NCBI GenBank assembly: GCA_002483445.1
Contig: DLHY01000047.1
Location: forward strand, 62,001-126,000
Origin: Blastocatellia bacterium UBA7656
GTDB taxonomy: Bacteria; Acidobacteriota; Blastocatellia; UBA7656
DNA: 64,000 bases
Direction of reading: 5' to 3'
Both the position numbers and the translations under genes were made by a program. This document shows, piece by piece, positions 26,621 to 33,658 of the stretch (positions are counted from its first letter, which is position 1; the number at the start of each line of letters is the position of its first letter). The notes beneath the pieces were generated by a model. That model was not told where the DNA came from and ran no database searches. It saw nothing but the letters and a program-made list of their open reading frames with translations.

Positions 26621-29600
26621 ATGAGTTTGATTTCCAGATGCGTCATCGATGGTCTTCGGCCCATAGCGTATGAGCCAGTAACGAGTTCATCCGCGCGTTC
26701 CGGTCAGACCGGGTGGCGCAGGATTACACTGCTGGCTCTGTTGGCGGGATGCGCGATTGCCTCTGCTTCTTTGTTTTGTCCGTCGTCAGTTGCAAATGTA
26801 TCTACTCTTCATCCTTCACAATCCGACATCGCCGCGCTCGAACATAAAATACCCGTCGAGCGCGAACTGGCCGGAGGACAGACTCACTCTTATCGACTGG
26901 CGCTCAATGCCGGTCAGTACGTGCGAGTCATGGTAGAGCAAAAGGGTATCGATGTCGCAATGACGCTGTTCAGCCCTGACGGAGCGAAGCTGGCGGAGAT
27001 CATACTTCCCCACACGCTGCAAGGACGCAAAGTCATCATCGCCGTGACCTCAGCAGCGGGAAACCACCGCCTTGAAGTGCGTTCTCAGAAAAATGACGCG
27101 GCTGCCGGAAGGTATGAATTGCAGATGCTTGATCTGCGAGAAGCCACCGACGAGGACAGAACTCGCGTTGAGATAAGAAAGCTGGTTGCCGAAGCGATGA
27201 ACCTGCGCCTGCAAGGGACGGCTCAATCCCTCAACCGCGCCATCGAAAAACTCCAGGAGGCGTTGCCTCTCATACGCAGCATTCGGGATCGATATGGAGA
27301 ATCAGAGGCTCTGGCCAATATGGGCGCGGCGTATTTCTTTTTGTCCGACTATCAGAAATGCATCGAGATGTTCACTCTTGCGCTTGCCATCTGGCAGGAG
27401 ACGGGCGACCGCCAGGGACAATCAGTCGCTTACGCTTATATTGCCAATGCCCAGAATGGGCTGGGTGAATGGGAAAATGTTATAGAGTCATTGAAGAAGA
27501 CGTTGTTGATCAATCAGGCCCAGGGTGATCGCACGAGCGAAGCGATAACGCTCGGCAACATCAGCGCGTTTTACTCTAAATTAGGCGATATGGAGAAGGC
27601 GCTGGAGTATGCGAATCTGGCGCTTCCTATCAGGCGCGAAGTAGGAGATCGAAGCGGCGAAGCCCACACGTTGAACATCATCGGCTCGGTTTACAAAAAA
27701 TCGGGTGATCTGAAGAAGGCTATAGAGGTCTACGAACAGGCGATTCGGTTACGCCCTATTGCAGACAGGAGAATCGAAGCCTTCCTGCTCGGCGGTCTCG
27801 GCACTGCTTACACTGCGATGGGCGATACGCAGGCAGCGCACGACTACCTCAAGCAGGCTCTTCTCCTGTTCCGCGAGGTCGGCGACCGACAGGGGGAGGC
27901 CTCCGCGCTCAGGGGGTTGGGAGAGGCTTACCACTTAATGAGTCAGACAGCGAAAGCGCTCGAATACTTCAACGAATCGCTTTCCATCGCGCGGGCCATA
28001 GGCGACCGCGCCGCCGAGGCGCGGTCACTGCACTTTATCGCTCACATGCATCGAGACCTCGATCAGCTTCAGGAAGCTCGCTTCAATATCGAGGCTGCGA
28101 TCAGCATAATCGAATCTTTGCGCTCGCGCATTTCAGATCAGCAACAGCGGTCCTCTTATTTCGCCACCGTGAGGAGCTACTACGATCTATATGTCGACAT
28201 ACTGATGCGGGGACGCGATGGGCGCGATTCAGAAAACCTCAACGCGCTGGCCTTTGAAGCGAGCGAGCGGTCTCGCGCCCGCAGCCTGCTCGAACTCCTC
28301 GTCGAGGCCCGGATAGAAATCCGCGAGGGGAGCGACACCGAGTTGCTCAAACGAGAGCGCGCCCTCCAGCAATCGCTCAACACAAGAGCCGAACAACAAA
28401 TCCGGCTTCTCAGCGGTAAGCACGCGCCGGAGCAGGCCGAAGCGATGGCCAGACAGATCGCATCGCTCACATCCCAGCTTCAGGAAGTTAGGACTCAGAT
28501 TCGCGCCGCCAACCCGCGCTATGCCACGCTCACGCAACCTGAACCGCTCTCGCTCAAAGAAATTCAGGAGCAGGCGCTTGACCGAGACACTTTGCTTCTG
28601 GAATACGCGCTTGGCGACAAGCGAAGCTATGTGTGGGCAATTACTCAAACAGCGATCGTCGGATATGAACTCCCTCGCCGCGCAGAGATAGAAGCAGCGG
28701 CGCGACGCTTTTATGATCTGTTGCGCAGACGCGCGGAGGGACGCAAAGACGCGCAGACTCGCAGACTCGGCGAGTTGGAAGAAGCCGGAACGCAACTGAG
28801 CCGGATGCTGCTCGCCCCCGTGGCCGAACATCTCGGAACCAGACGGCTTGTCATCGTGGCCGATGGCGCATTGCAGTATGTGCCTTTTGCCGCCCTGCCT
28901 GCGCCTTCGCAGGGATCAGGGATCGGAAGTCAGGGGTCAGGGGAAGAGACAGCATCATCGAACAGTAAGGTGGACGCGCAAGGGTTGAAACAGACAGCTA
29001 ATGCTAATACTCCCCGACCCCCGATCCCTGACCCCCGACCCCTGATTTTAGATCACGAAATCGTCAACCTGCCCTCGGCTTCGACCTTGGCCGTGCTGAG
29101 GCGCGAACTCGCGGGAAGAATGCCCGCGCCGAAACTCCTGGCTGCGCTGGCCGACCCTGTGTTCGATGTCAATGATGTGCGACTCCGCCGCTCTGCAAAA
29201 GAGATGACCGGCAGTGACAAAGCAATCGATAAAGATGTGCATTCGAAACTCGTAAGATCGGTCAAAGAAACGGGGCTTGCAAACGGCGAGTGGCCGCTGC
29301 CGCGCCTTCTGGGGACGAGGCGCGAGGCTACGGCTATTGTGGCCTTAGCGCCTGAGTCGAAGCGCAGGCAGGCGCTCGATTTCGAAGCGAATCGGGAGAC
29401 GGCGACCGGCAGTGACATCGGTCAGTACAAAATAATTCATTTCGCTACGCATGGCCTGCTCAATAGCCATAACCCGGAGCTATCAGGCATTGTGCTATCG
29501 CTTGTTGACTCTCAGGGGCGAGTGCAGGATGGGTTCCTTCGACTGCATGAGATATACAATCTGCGACTCGCGGCAGAGCTTGTTGTGTTGAGCGCCTGCC

Positions 29601-29875
29601 AGACAGGACTGGGCAAAGAGGTGCGCGGGGAAGGGATGGTCGGGCTTACGCGCGGGTTTATGTACGCGGGCGCTCGGCGACTGGTGACGAGTCTGTGGCA
29701 GGTTGACGATAAGGCTACAAGCGAGTTGATGAGTCGTTTCTATCGAGCGATGTTTGAAAAAGAACTGACGGCAGCAGCGGCATTGCGCGCCGCGCAGATC
29801 GAGATGTGGCGACAGAAGGACTGGCAGTCGCCTTACTACTGGGCCGCATTCACGCTTCAGGGAGAGTGGAGATAA
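26621..29875 (+). CDS. Exported TPR-CHAT protein
   Basis: 1084 residues, with GGAGG before the ATG. A hydrophobic segment at about 34-55 (ITLLALLAGCAIASASLF) is a signal peptide or anchor. A small beta domain (about 75-165) precedes at least seven TPR repeats (about 190-510) and a helical linker. The CHAT domain (about 690-1080) has the caspase-like dyad in HFATHGL (His944) and LSACQTGLG (Cys993), then GFMYAGARRLVTSLW. CHAT proteins are cysteine peptidases activated through their TPR region. Residues about 764-808 come from an in-frame inverted repeat and form a Gly/Ser/Pro-rich loop. The gene heads a sigma/anti-sigma cluster. Confidence 0.9.
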   Translation: MSLISRCVIDGLRPIAYEPVTSSSARSGQTGWRRITLLALLAGCAIASASLFCPSSVANVSTLHPSQSDIAALEHKIPVERELAGGQTHSYRLALNAGQYVRVMVEQKGIDVAMTLFSPDGAKLAEIILPHTLQGRKVIIAVTSAAGNHRLEVRSQKNDAAAGRYELQMLDLREATDEDRTRVEIRKLVAEAMNLRLQGTAQSLNRAIEKLQEALPLIRSIRDRYGESEALANMGAAYFFLSDYQKCIEMFTLALAIWQETGDRQGQSVAYAYIANAQNGLGEWENVIESLKKTLLINQAQGDRTSEAITLGNISAFYSKLGDMEKALEYANLALPIRREVGDRSGEAHTLNIIGSVYKKSGDLKKAIEVYEQAIRLRPIADRRIEAFLLGGLGTAYTAMGDTQAAHDYLKQALLLFREVGDRQGEASALRGLGEAYHLMSQTAKALEYFNESLSIARAIGDRAAEARSLHFIAHMHRDLDQLQEARFNIEAAISIIESLRSRISDQQQRSSYFATVRSYYDLYVDILMRGRDGRDSENLNALAFEASERSRARSLLELLVEARIEIREGSDTELLKRERALQQSLNTRAEQQIRLLSGKHAPEQAEAMARQIASLTSQLQEVRTQIRAANPRYATLTQPEPLSLKEIQEQALDRDTLLLEYALGDKRSYVWAITQTAIVGYELPRRAEIEAAARRFYDLLRRRAEGRKDAQTRRLGELEEAGTQLSRMLLAPVAEHLGTRRLVIVADGALQYVPFAALPAPSQGSGIGSQGSGEETASSNSKVDAQGLKQTANANTPRPPIPDPRPLILDHEIVNLPSASTLAVLRRELAGRMPAPKLLAALADPVFDVNDVRLRRSAKEMTGSDKAIDKDVHSKLVRSVKETGLANGEWPLPRLLGTRREATAIVALAPESKRRQALDFEANRETATGSDIGQYKIIHFATHGLLNSHNPELSGIVLSLVDSQGRVQDGFLRLHEIYNLRLAAELVVLSACQTGLGKEVRGEGMVGLTRGFMYAGARRLVTSLWQVDDKATSELMSRFYRAMFEKELTAAAALRAAQIEMWRQKDWQSPYYWAAFTLQGEWR
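28910..29045. repeat. Inverted short-tandem-repeat array inside the CHAT coding sequence
   Basis: Left arm 28910-28943 (AGGGATCAGGGATCGG, then GTCAGGGGTCAGGGG). Right arm 29011-29045 (CCCCGACCCCCGATCCC, then TGACCCCCGACCCCTGA). The arms are near reverse complements of a 7-9 nt unit around TCAGGG(G). The array stays in frame and encodes a flexible loop between the PFAALPAP and HEIVNLPSAST blocks of the CHAT domain. Confidence 0.8.
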
Positions 29876-30351
29876 GGGAAAGGCAAAAGGCAAAAGGAAA
29901 AAGGAAAAAGCAAGAGTGTTATGAGTACAAATAAAGCTATAGATATTCGCAACCGGACCTTCGATTTTGCTGTTCGGGTTGTGAAACTCTGCCGCTATTT
30001 GGACGAAAAGCCAGGTACAGGCAGAACGCTTGCCTATCAGTTGTTAAAGGCAGCAACATCTGTTGGAGCAAACATCGAAGAAGCACAGGCAGGACAGAGC
30101 AAAGCCGATTTCATAAGCAAGAATGCGATTGCTCTAAAAGAGGCACGCGAAACCCATTATTGGCTACGTATACTTGCTGCTTCGGAATTGGTGCCAGAGC
30201 AGCGCCTTTCAGAGCTACTTACTGAAGCTGATGAGATCATGCGAGTCATCGGGGCTATAATAGTCTCTGCAAAAAAGTCAGAATAATCTAAGGCAAAAAA
30301 CTCAAGAGAAAACCTGAATTGCTTCCTTACTTTTGCCTTTTGCCTTTAGTT
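29876..30351 (+). mobile_element. Putative IVP cassette 1
   Basis: Left array 29876-29911 (GGCAAAA and GGAAAAA units) begins the base after the CHAT stop codon. Right array 30325-30347 (CTTTTGC units) ends four bases before the start of the sigma gene. The arms are inverted relative to each other and enclose only the four-helix-bundle gene at 29921. Compare cassette 2 at 51043-51492. Confidence 0.65.
29921..30286 (+). CDS. Four-helix-bundle protein of the 23S rRNA intervening-sequence (IVP/S23) family
   Basis: 121 residues. Family hallmarks: DIRNRTFDFAVRVVKLCRYL at the start, LLKAATSVGANIEEAQAGQSKADF in the middle and ALKEARETHYWLRIL after it, followed by a C-terminal helix. Members form pentameric four-helix bundles and are relatives of the Avd proteins of diversity-generating retroelements. 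They were first noted in insertions within 23S rRNA genes of other bacteria. This copy is not in an rRNA gene; it lies between inverted tandem arrays. It separates the CHAT gene from the sigma gene. Its cellular role is unknown. Confidence 0.88.
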   Translation: MSTNKAIDIRNRTFDFAVRVVKLCRYLDEKPGTGRTLAYQLLKAATSVGANIEEAQAGQSKADFISKNAIALKEARETHYWLRILAASELVPEQRLSELLTEADEIMRVIGAIIVSAKKSE

Positions 30352-30978
30352 ATGGAGTTGCCTGCTCAAAAGCAAGATTGGGTCTTGACGCGCGAATCGC
30401 TCGACCGTTTGCTCAATCAACTCGATTCGGATCGCGACCGCGCCGCCGAAAAGTATGAACAGATTCGACAGCGGCTTATGAAGCTGTTCAGATGGCGCGG
30501 CTGTCTGGCTTTCGAGGAATATACGGACAGAACGATTGATCGGGTCGCGCGCCGCCTTGCCGAGGGCGCTGAAATTCAGACCGCAAGCCCGTATACACTT
30601 TTCTACGGCGTGGCGATGAATATCCTGAAAGAACACTGGCGAAAATTCGAACAGGAATCAGCGGCCCTCGACCGCATGTCTCAATCGCAACACTCCCCCC
30701 AGGACCCGGAGGAGGTAAGAGCAGATGAAGAGGAAAGAAAGGAAAAGGAAGCGCGCGTTTATTGCCTTCGTCATTGCCTCAGTCAGCTTTCTTCTGAAAA
30801 TGTTTTGCTGATCAAAAAGTATTACGCCGAAGGAGACGTGCTTGATAAGGAGCAGCGAAAACAGATTGCCGCAGGGCTTGGGATTTCAGTCAACGCCCTT
30901 CGAGTGCGAGCCTTTCGGATCAGAGGCGAAGTTGAACGATGCGTTGACGCTTGCCTCAAGCCGCTGCGATCAGGATGA
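30352..30978 (+). CDS. Sigma-70-like factor next to the CHAT gene
   Basis: 208 residues from ATG 30352. Longer upstream reading frames translate the adjacent repeat array and are not credible. Region 2-like helices lie at about 20-100 (EKYEQIRQRLMKLFRWRG, YTLFYGVAMNILKEHWRKF). A charged, Glu-rich linker follows, then a region 4 helix-turn-helix at about 135-200 (CLSQLSSENVLLIKKYY, KEQRKQIAAGLGISVNALRVRAFRIR). It is a divergent ECF-type sigma factor. The next gene on the strand encodes a membrane-anchored anti-sigma-like protein. Confidence 0.78.
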   Translation: MELPAQKQDWVLTRESLDRLLNQLDSDRDRAAEKYEQIRQRLMKLFRWRGCLAFEEYTDRTIDRVARRLAEGAEIQTASPYTLFYGVAMNILKEHWRKFEQESAALDRMSQSQHSPQDPEEVRADEEERKEKEARVYCLRHCLSQLSSENVLLIKKYYAEGDVLDKEQRKQIAAGLGISVNALRVRAFRIRGEVERCVDACLKPLRSG

Positions 30979-30981
30979 AAC

Positions 30982-31010
30982 AGTTTTTCGTTTTTCGACA
31001 TTAAGTTGAC
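30982..31010 (+). promoter_or_regulatory. Shared upstream motif, copy 1 (weak)
   Basis: CAGTTTTTCGTTTTTCG then GACATTAAGTTGAC. It shares AGTTTTTC and GACATTAA with the two strong copies at 32289 and 33508. It lies about 235 bases upstream of the anti-sigma-like gene. Confidence 0.35.
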
Positions 31011-31046
31011 AGGGGGACGAAAGGAACAAGTAAAAGGGCAATAATT

Positions 31047-31216
31047 ACTCAGCCGCTTTCGTCCCGTAGGGACGGTTGATTTTAGGCAGGTTCTTTAGAG
31101 CCTGCTCTACCAGGCAACATTCAATCGTCGCGCGAGCGACGAGGAGGATCAAACTGGCCTACGACCCGGCCTTGAAAGACCGGGCTAAAGTCAATGCGCT
31201 GCTAACGCGGCTGAGT
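31047..31216. repeat. Structured 170-bp intergenic element
   Basis: Bounded by a perfect 10-bp inverted repeat, ACTCAGCCGC and GCGGCTGAGT. Inside are several hairpins: CGTCCCGTAGGGACG, AGGTTCTTTAGAGCCT, GTCGCGCGAGCGAC and a CCGGCCTTGAAAGACCGGG stem. No ORF. It could be a structured RNA or a palindrome-rich dispersed repeat upstream of the anti-sigma-like gene. Confidence 0.55.
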
Positions 31217-31244
31217 AGTCACTTTTTACTTTTGCTTTATCTGT

Positions 31245-32222
31245 ATGAACGATAATGCAACAAGCGAAGACATCCTGATTCGATACCTGCTCGGTCAGCT
31301 ATCGGAAGAGGAACAGTCTCAGGTTGAAGAACGCTTCATCGGCGACAGCGAGTATTACGAGCAGCTTCTGATGACCGAAGACGAATTGCGATGCGCTTAT
31401 GCGCGGGGGACGCTCGCTCCTGCCGAACGCGAACGGTTCGAGAAGCGTTTCCTGATCTACGCTGACGAGCGAAAAAAAGTCGAAGCGGCCAGAGCGATGA
31501 TAAACGAGCTTTCGAGCATCGCGGTCGAAGAGCGTACTGAAGCTGTGATTGCTAGCAGTGAAAAAAGGAACTGGCGTGAGAGGTTGATGGCTATTGCAGA
31601 CCTCAGAAGTTCAGCCAGACGTTTTGCGATGGCTGCCGCTGTTGTCGCCCTCCTCCTCGCATTCGCGTGGATGGTTACGGAAACCTCGCGACTGCGCAGA
31701 CAGGTATCGCAGATGGAATCGCGACGGACGACTCGCGAGCAGGAAGTCGAGCAGCAGTCCGCCGAGCAGCAATCCCGCGTCGAACAACTCAACCGGGAAC
31801 TCGAAGAAGAGCGCAATCGTCGCGCCCGGTTGGAGCAGGAGATTACGCAACTGCGCGAGCAGTCGCCTGCTGATGACACGACGCGGCCTTCCATCATTTC
31901 GCTGATACTTGCGCCAAGTAGAGTCCGCGGCGGCGGCGAGACAAAGAAATTAACCATCAGTGATGACTCGGCTCAGGTGCGGCTTCTGCTCAACGTCGGC
32001 GAGAGCGCGCACAGAAGTTATCAGGCTGTGATTCTCAACTCCGACGGCGCTCAGGTGTGGAGTCGTCGGGGCTTGCGCGTCAGTCAAAAAGTTGTAGTCG
32101 TGACAGTCCCCGCGCGATTGCTGACCGAAGACGATTACGAAATCAACCTCAAAGGGCTTGCCGATAGCGGTGAACTCCAACGCGTCGGCGACTATTACTT
32201 CACCGCCATTAAGACAAAGTAA
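31245..32222 (+). CDS. Membrane-anchored anti-sigma-like protein
   Basis: 325 residues. The cytoplasmic N-terminus (about 1-120) begins SEDILIRYLLGQLSEEEQSQVEERF, the helical pattern of anti-sigma N-domains, but without zinc ligands. One membrane helix follows (about 126-142, FAMAAAVVALLLAFAWMV). A Gln/Arg/Glu-rich coiled coil spans about 148-205, and a beta-rich periplasmic domain fills the C-terminus (LLLNVGESAHRSYQAVIL, ARLLTEDDYEINLKGL). Coming after a sigma factor and an exported CHAT peptidase, it is a candidate substrate of regulated proteolysis. That role is inference; no zinc finger supports it. Confidence 0.65.
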   Translation: MNDNATSEDILIRYLLGQLSEEEQSQVEERFIGDSEYYEQLLMTEDELRCAYARGTLAPAERERFEKRFLIYADERKKVEAARAMINELSSIAVEERTEAVIASSEKRNWRERLMAIADLRSSARRFAMAAAVVALLLAFAWMVTETSRLRRQVSQMESRRTTREQEVEQQSAEQQSRVEQLNRELEEERNRRARLEQEITQLREQSPADDTTRPSIISLILAPSRVRGGGETKKLTISDDSAQVRLLLNVGESAHRSYQAVILNSDGAQVWSRRGLRVSQKVVVVTVPARLLTEDDYEINLKGLADSGELQRVGDYYFTAIKTK

Positions 32223-32279
32223 AAGGAAAAAGGAAAAGCTTTCCCCCTTTTTGCCTTTTACCTTTTGCCTTTTGCCTTT
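32221..32279. repeat. Inverted tandem array, gene-less
   Basis: AAAAGGAAAAAGGAAAAG (32221-32238) overlaps the stop codon of the anti-sigma-like gene. After a short GC loop come CTTTTTGCC and several CTTTTGC units (32247-32279). The unit sequence matches that of cassette 1. The hairpin could also terminate transcription. Confidence 0.7.
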
Positions 32280-32288
32280 CTTTACCGC

Positions 32289-32326
32289 TGTAATAGTTTT
32301 TCGGAACCTGACATTAAACCCATGTA
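32289..32326 (+). promoter_or_regulatory. Shared upstream motif, copy 2
   Basis: TGTAATAGTTTTTCGGAACC followed by TGACATTAAACCCATGTAA. A nearly identical copy lies at 33508-33544. Both stand upstream of large secreted-protein genes. GGAACC resembles an ECF -35 element, but the spacing to a -10 box is not convincing. Confidence 0.55.
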
Positions 32327-32501
32327 ATGCAGGCCGGGACCTTGCGCGGGTCTCGGCTTATAGCCGTGCTTCGCTCTGAAGCTGTGAGCGAAAGCGTTCA
32401 TTGACAACCAGTCGGAAAAACGCATCGCCGCTGCCTCCGAGACCGCGTTGGCGCGATGCAATCAATCTCAAAACACATTTCTGAATGAAGGAGTAAACAT
32501 A

Positions 32502-33455
32502 ATGAGAAAACAGATTCGAATGACGGAGATTTCAGCAGAGAAAAAATATTACGAAGAAGATGGAAAAATGAAAACGCAAAGGTTTTCGGGATTGGGTCTC
32601 ATACTGGGCCTGATTCTACTTGCCACCGCCAGTCCCGCCAGCGCGCAGGTGAGAGACCTCTTCAACAACACGAACATCGACGGCGTAAGTAACGGGCCGA
32701 CGAGAGGCCCGCAGTTCACACTCAACGCCCCGGCCCGTATCACTCAGATCGTTACCTATCACTGGAACTTCCAGCGAGGCGCAAGGCCGGGAGCCATTGC
32801 CCTGCGCAACCAGAACGGACAGATATTCGGGCCGTTCGCAGCGCGCGGGACTTCGGGACAGAGCGGAGCTAGCAACGTCAACTGGGTGGCTGATATCAAC
32901 GTGACCATCCCGGCTGGCTCTTACACTGTTCTCGACTCCGATCCGGCGACGTGGTCGAACAATGCGCGGTCGGGATTTCGAGGGTTTGCCGTCGTGCGTG
33001 GCTCGCTGCTTTCCCAGACACCCTCCGCGCCAGCAGATCGTGGATCGAATAATCCTGACTCGTGTTCGCTGCTCATCCCCGCTGCCTCGATGCCAGGCGT
33101 TGCGCCAAATCTGCTTCAGCAAAGTGTCTCTGATGGGATAGGCGGGCCTGACACGGATGACTGGTACTGCATAAATGTGACAGGGCCGAACGGCTCGCAG
33201 CAATCACGCGGCCTCACCTTCGTGCTGTCGGGGTTCGCTGGCAATGTTCAGATGGAGTTGCGGGCTTATGATCAGATCAGGCCGCCCTTCGGGGATACGA
33301 TCCAGCCGCGTCAACTCATCGCCACCGCAGGGCCGCAGGGAGGGACGCGAAAGTCGATCACTGCCGGCCTGTCTCCTGGCAACTATCTGGTTCGCATCAG
33401 GTGGACAGGTGCGCCAACCAGTTACGCGCTCACTATCTCCACACCTTCCCGCTGA
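32502..33455 (+). CDS. Secreted protein with a pre-peptidase C-terminal-like domain
   Basis: 317 residues from ATG 32502, which has GAAGGAG upstream; ATG 32568 would give a shorter signal peptide. The signal peptide (LGLILGLILLATASPASA) is followed by an N-terminal beta domain resembling choice-of-anchor domains (about 50-160: NGPTRGPQFTLNAPARITQI, IPAGSYTVLDSDP). The C-terminal half (about 185-317) has DTDDWYCINVTG and LSPGNYLVRIRWTG, the PPC-like pattern. There is no enzymatic motif. It follows the shared upstream motif and a terminator hairpin lies after it. Confidence 0.7.
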   Translation: MRKQIRMTEISAEKKYYEEDGKMKTQRFSGLGLILGLILLATASPASAQVRDLFNNTNIDGVSNGPTRGPQFTLNAPARITQIVTYHWNFQRGARPGAIALRNQNGQIFGPFAARGTSGQSGASNVNWVADINVTIPAGSYTVLDSDPATWSNNARSGFRGFAVVRGSLLSQTPSAPADRGSNNPDSCSLLIPAASMPGVAPNLLQQSVSDGIGGPDTDDWYCINVTGPNGSQQSRGLTFVLSGFAGNVQMELRAYDQIRPPFGDTIQPRQLIATAGPQGGTRKSITAGLSPGNYLVRIRWTGAPTSYALTISTPSR

Positions 33456-33463
33456 TCAGATCG

Positions 33464-33495
33464 GGTCGGCTCTCGCCGTTTGGTGAGAGCCGACC
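33464..33495 (+). terminator. Hairpin after the PPC-like gene
   Basis: A perfect 11-bp stem, GGTCGGCTCTC and GAGAGCCGACC, with a 10-base loop, nine bases after the stop codon. It is followed by ACTGACCATCTTT, a weak T-run. It probably terminates the upstream transcript. Confidence 0.6.
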
Positions 33496-33507
33496 ACTGA
33501 CCATCTT

Positions 33508-33544
33508 TGTAATAGTTTTTCAGAACCGACATTAAACCCATGTG
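33508..33544 (+). promoter_or_regulatory. Shared upstream motif, copy 3
   Basis: TGTAATAGTTTTTCAGAACC followed by GACATTAAACCCATGTGA. It differs from the copy at 32289 by one substitution, a one-base deletion and the last bases. It lies between the terminator hairpin and the next gene. Confidence 0.55.
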
Positions 33545-33658
33545 AGCAGATCGAAGGCGATGGGCGAGCGTAAAAGTACGGCTTCGCTACTGCCTTCGAT
33601 TCAGGATTCCGATTTACCTTGTGCGCAACAATCTCTCAGTCAATAAAGGATATCTGAA

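Noticed and set aside
29921..30286. IVP gene as part of a 23S rRNA intervening sequence
   Set aside because: No 23S rRNA sequence flanks it; neighbours are protein-coding genes.
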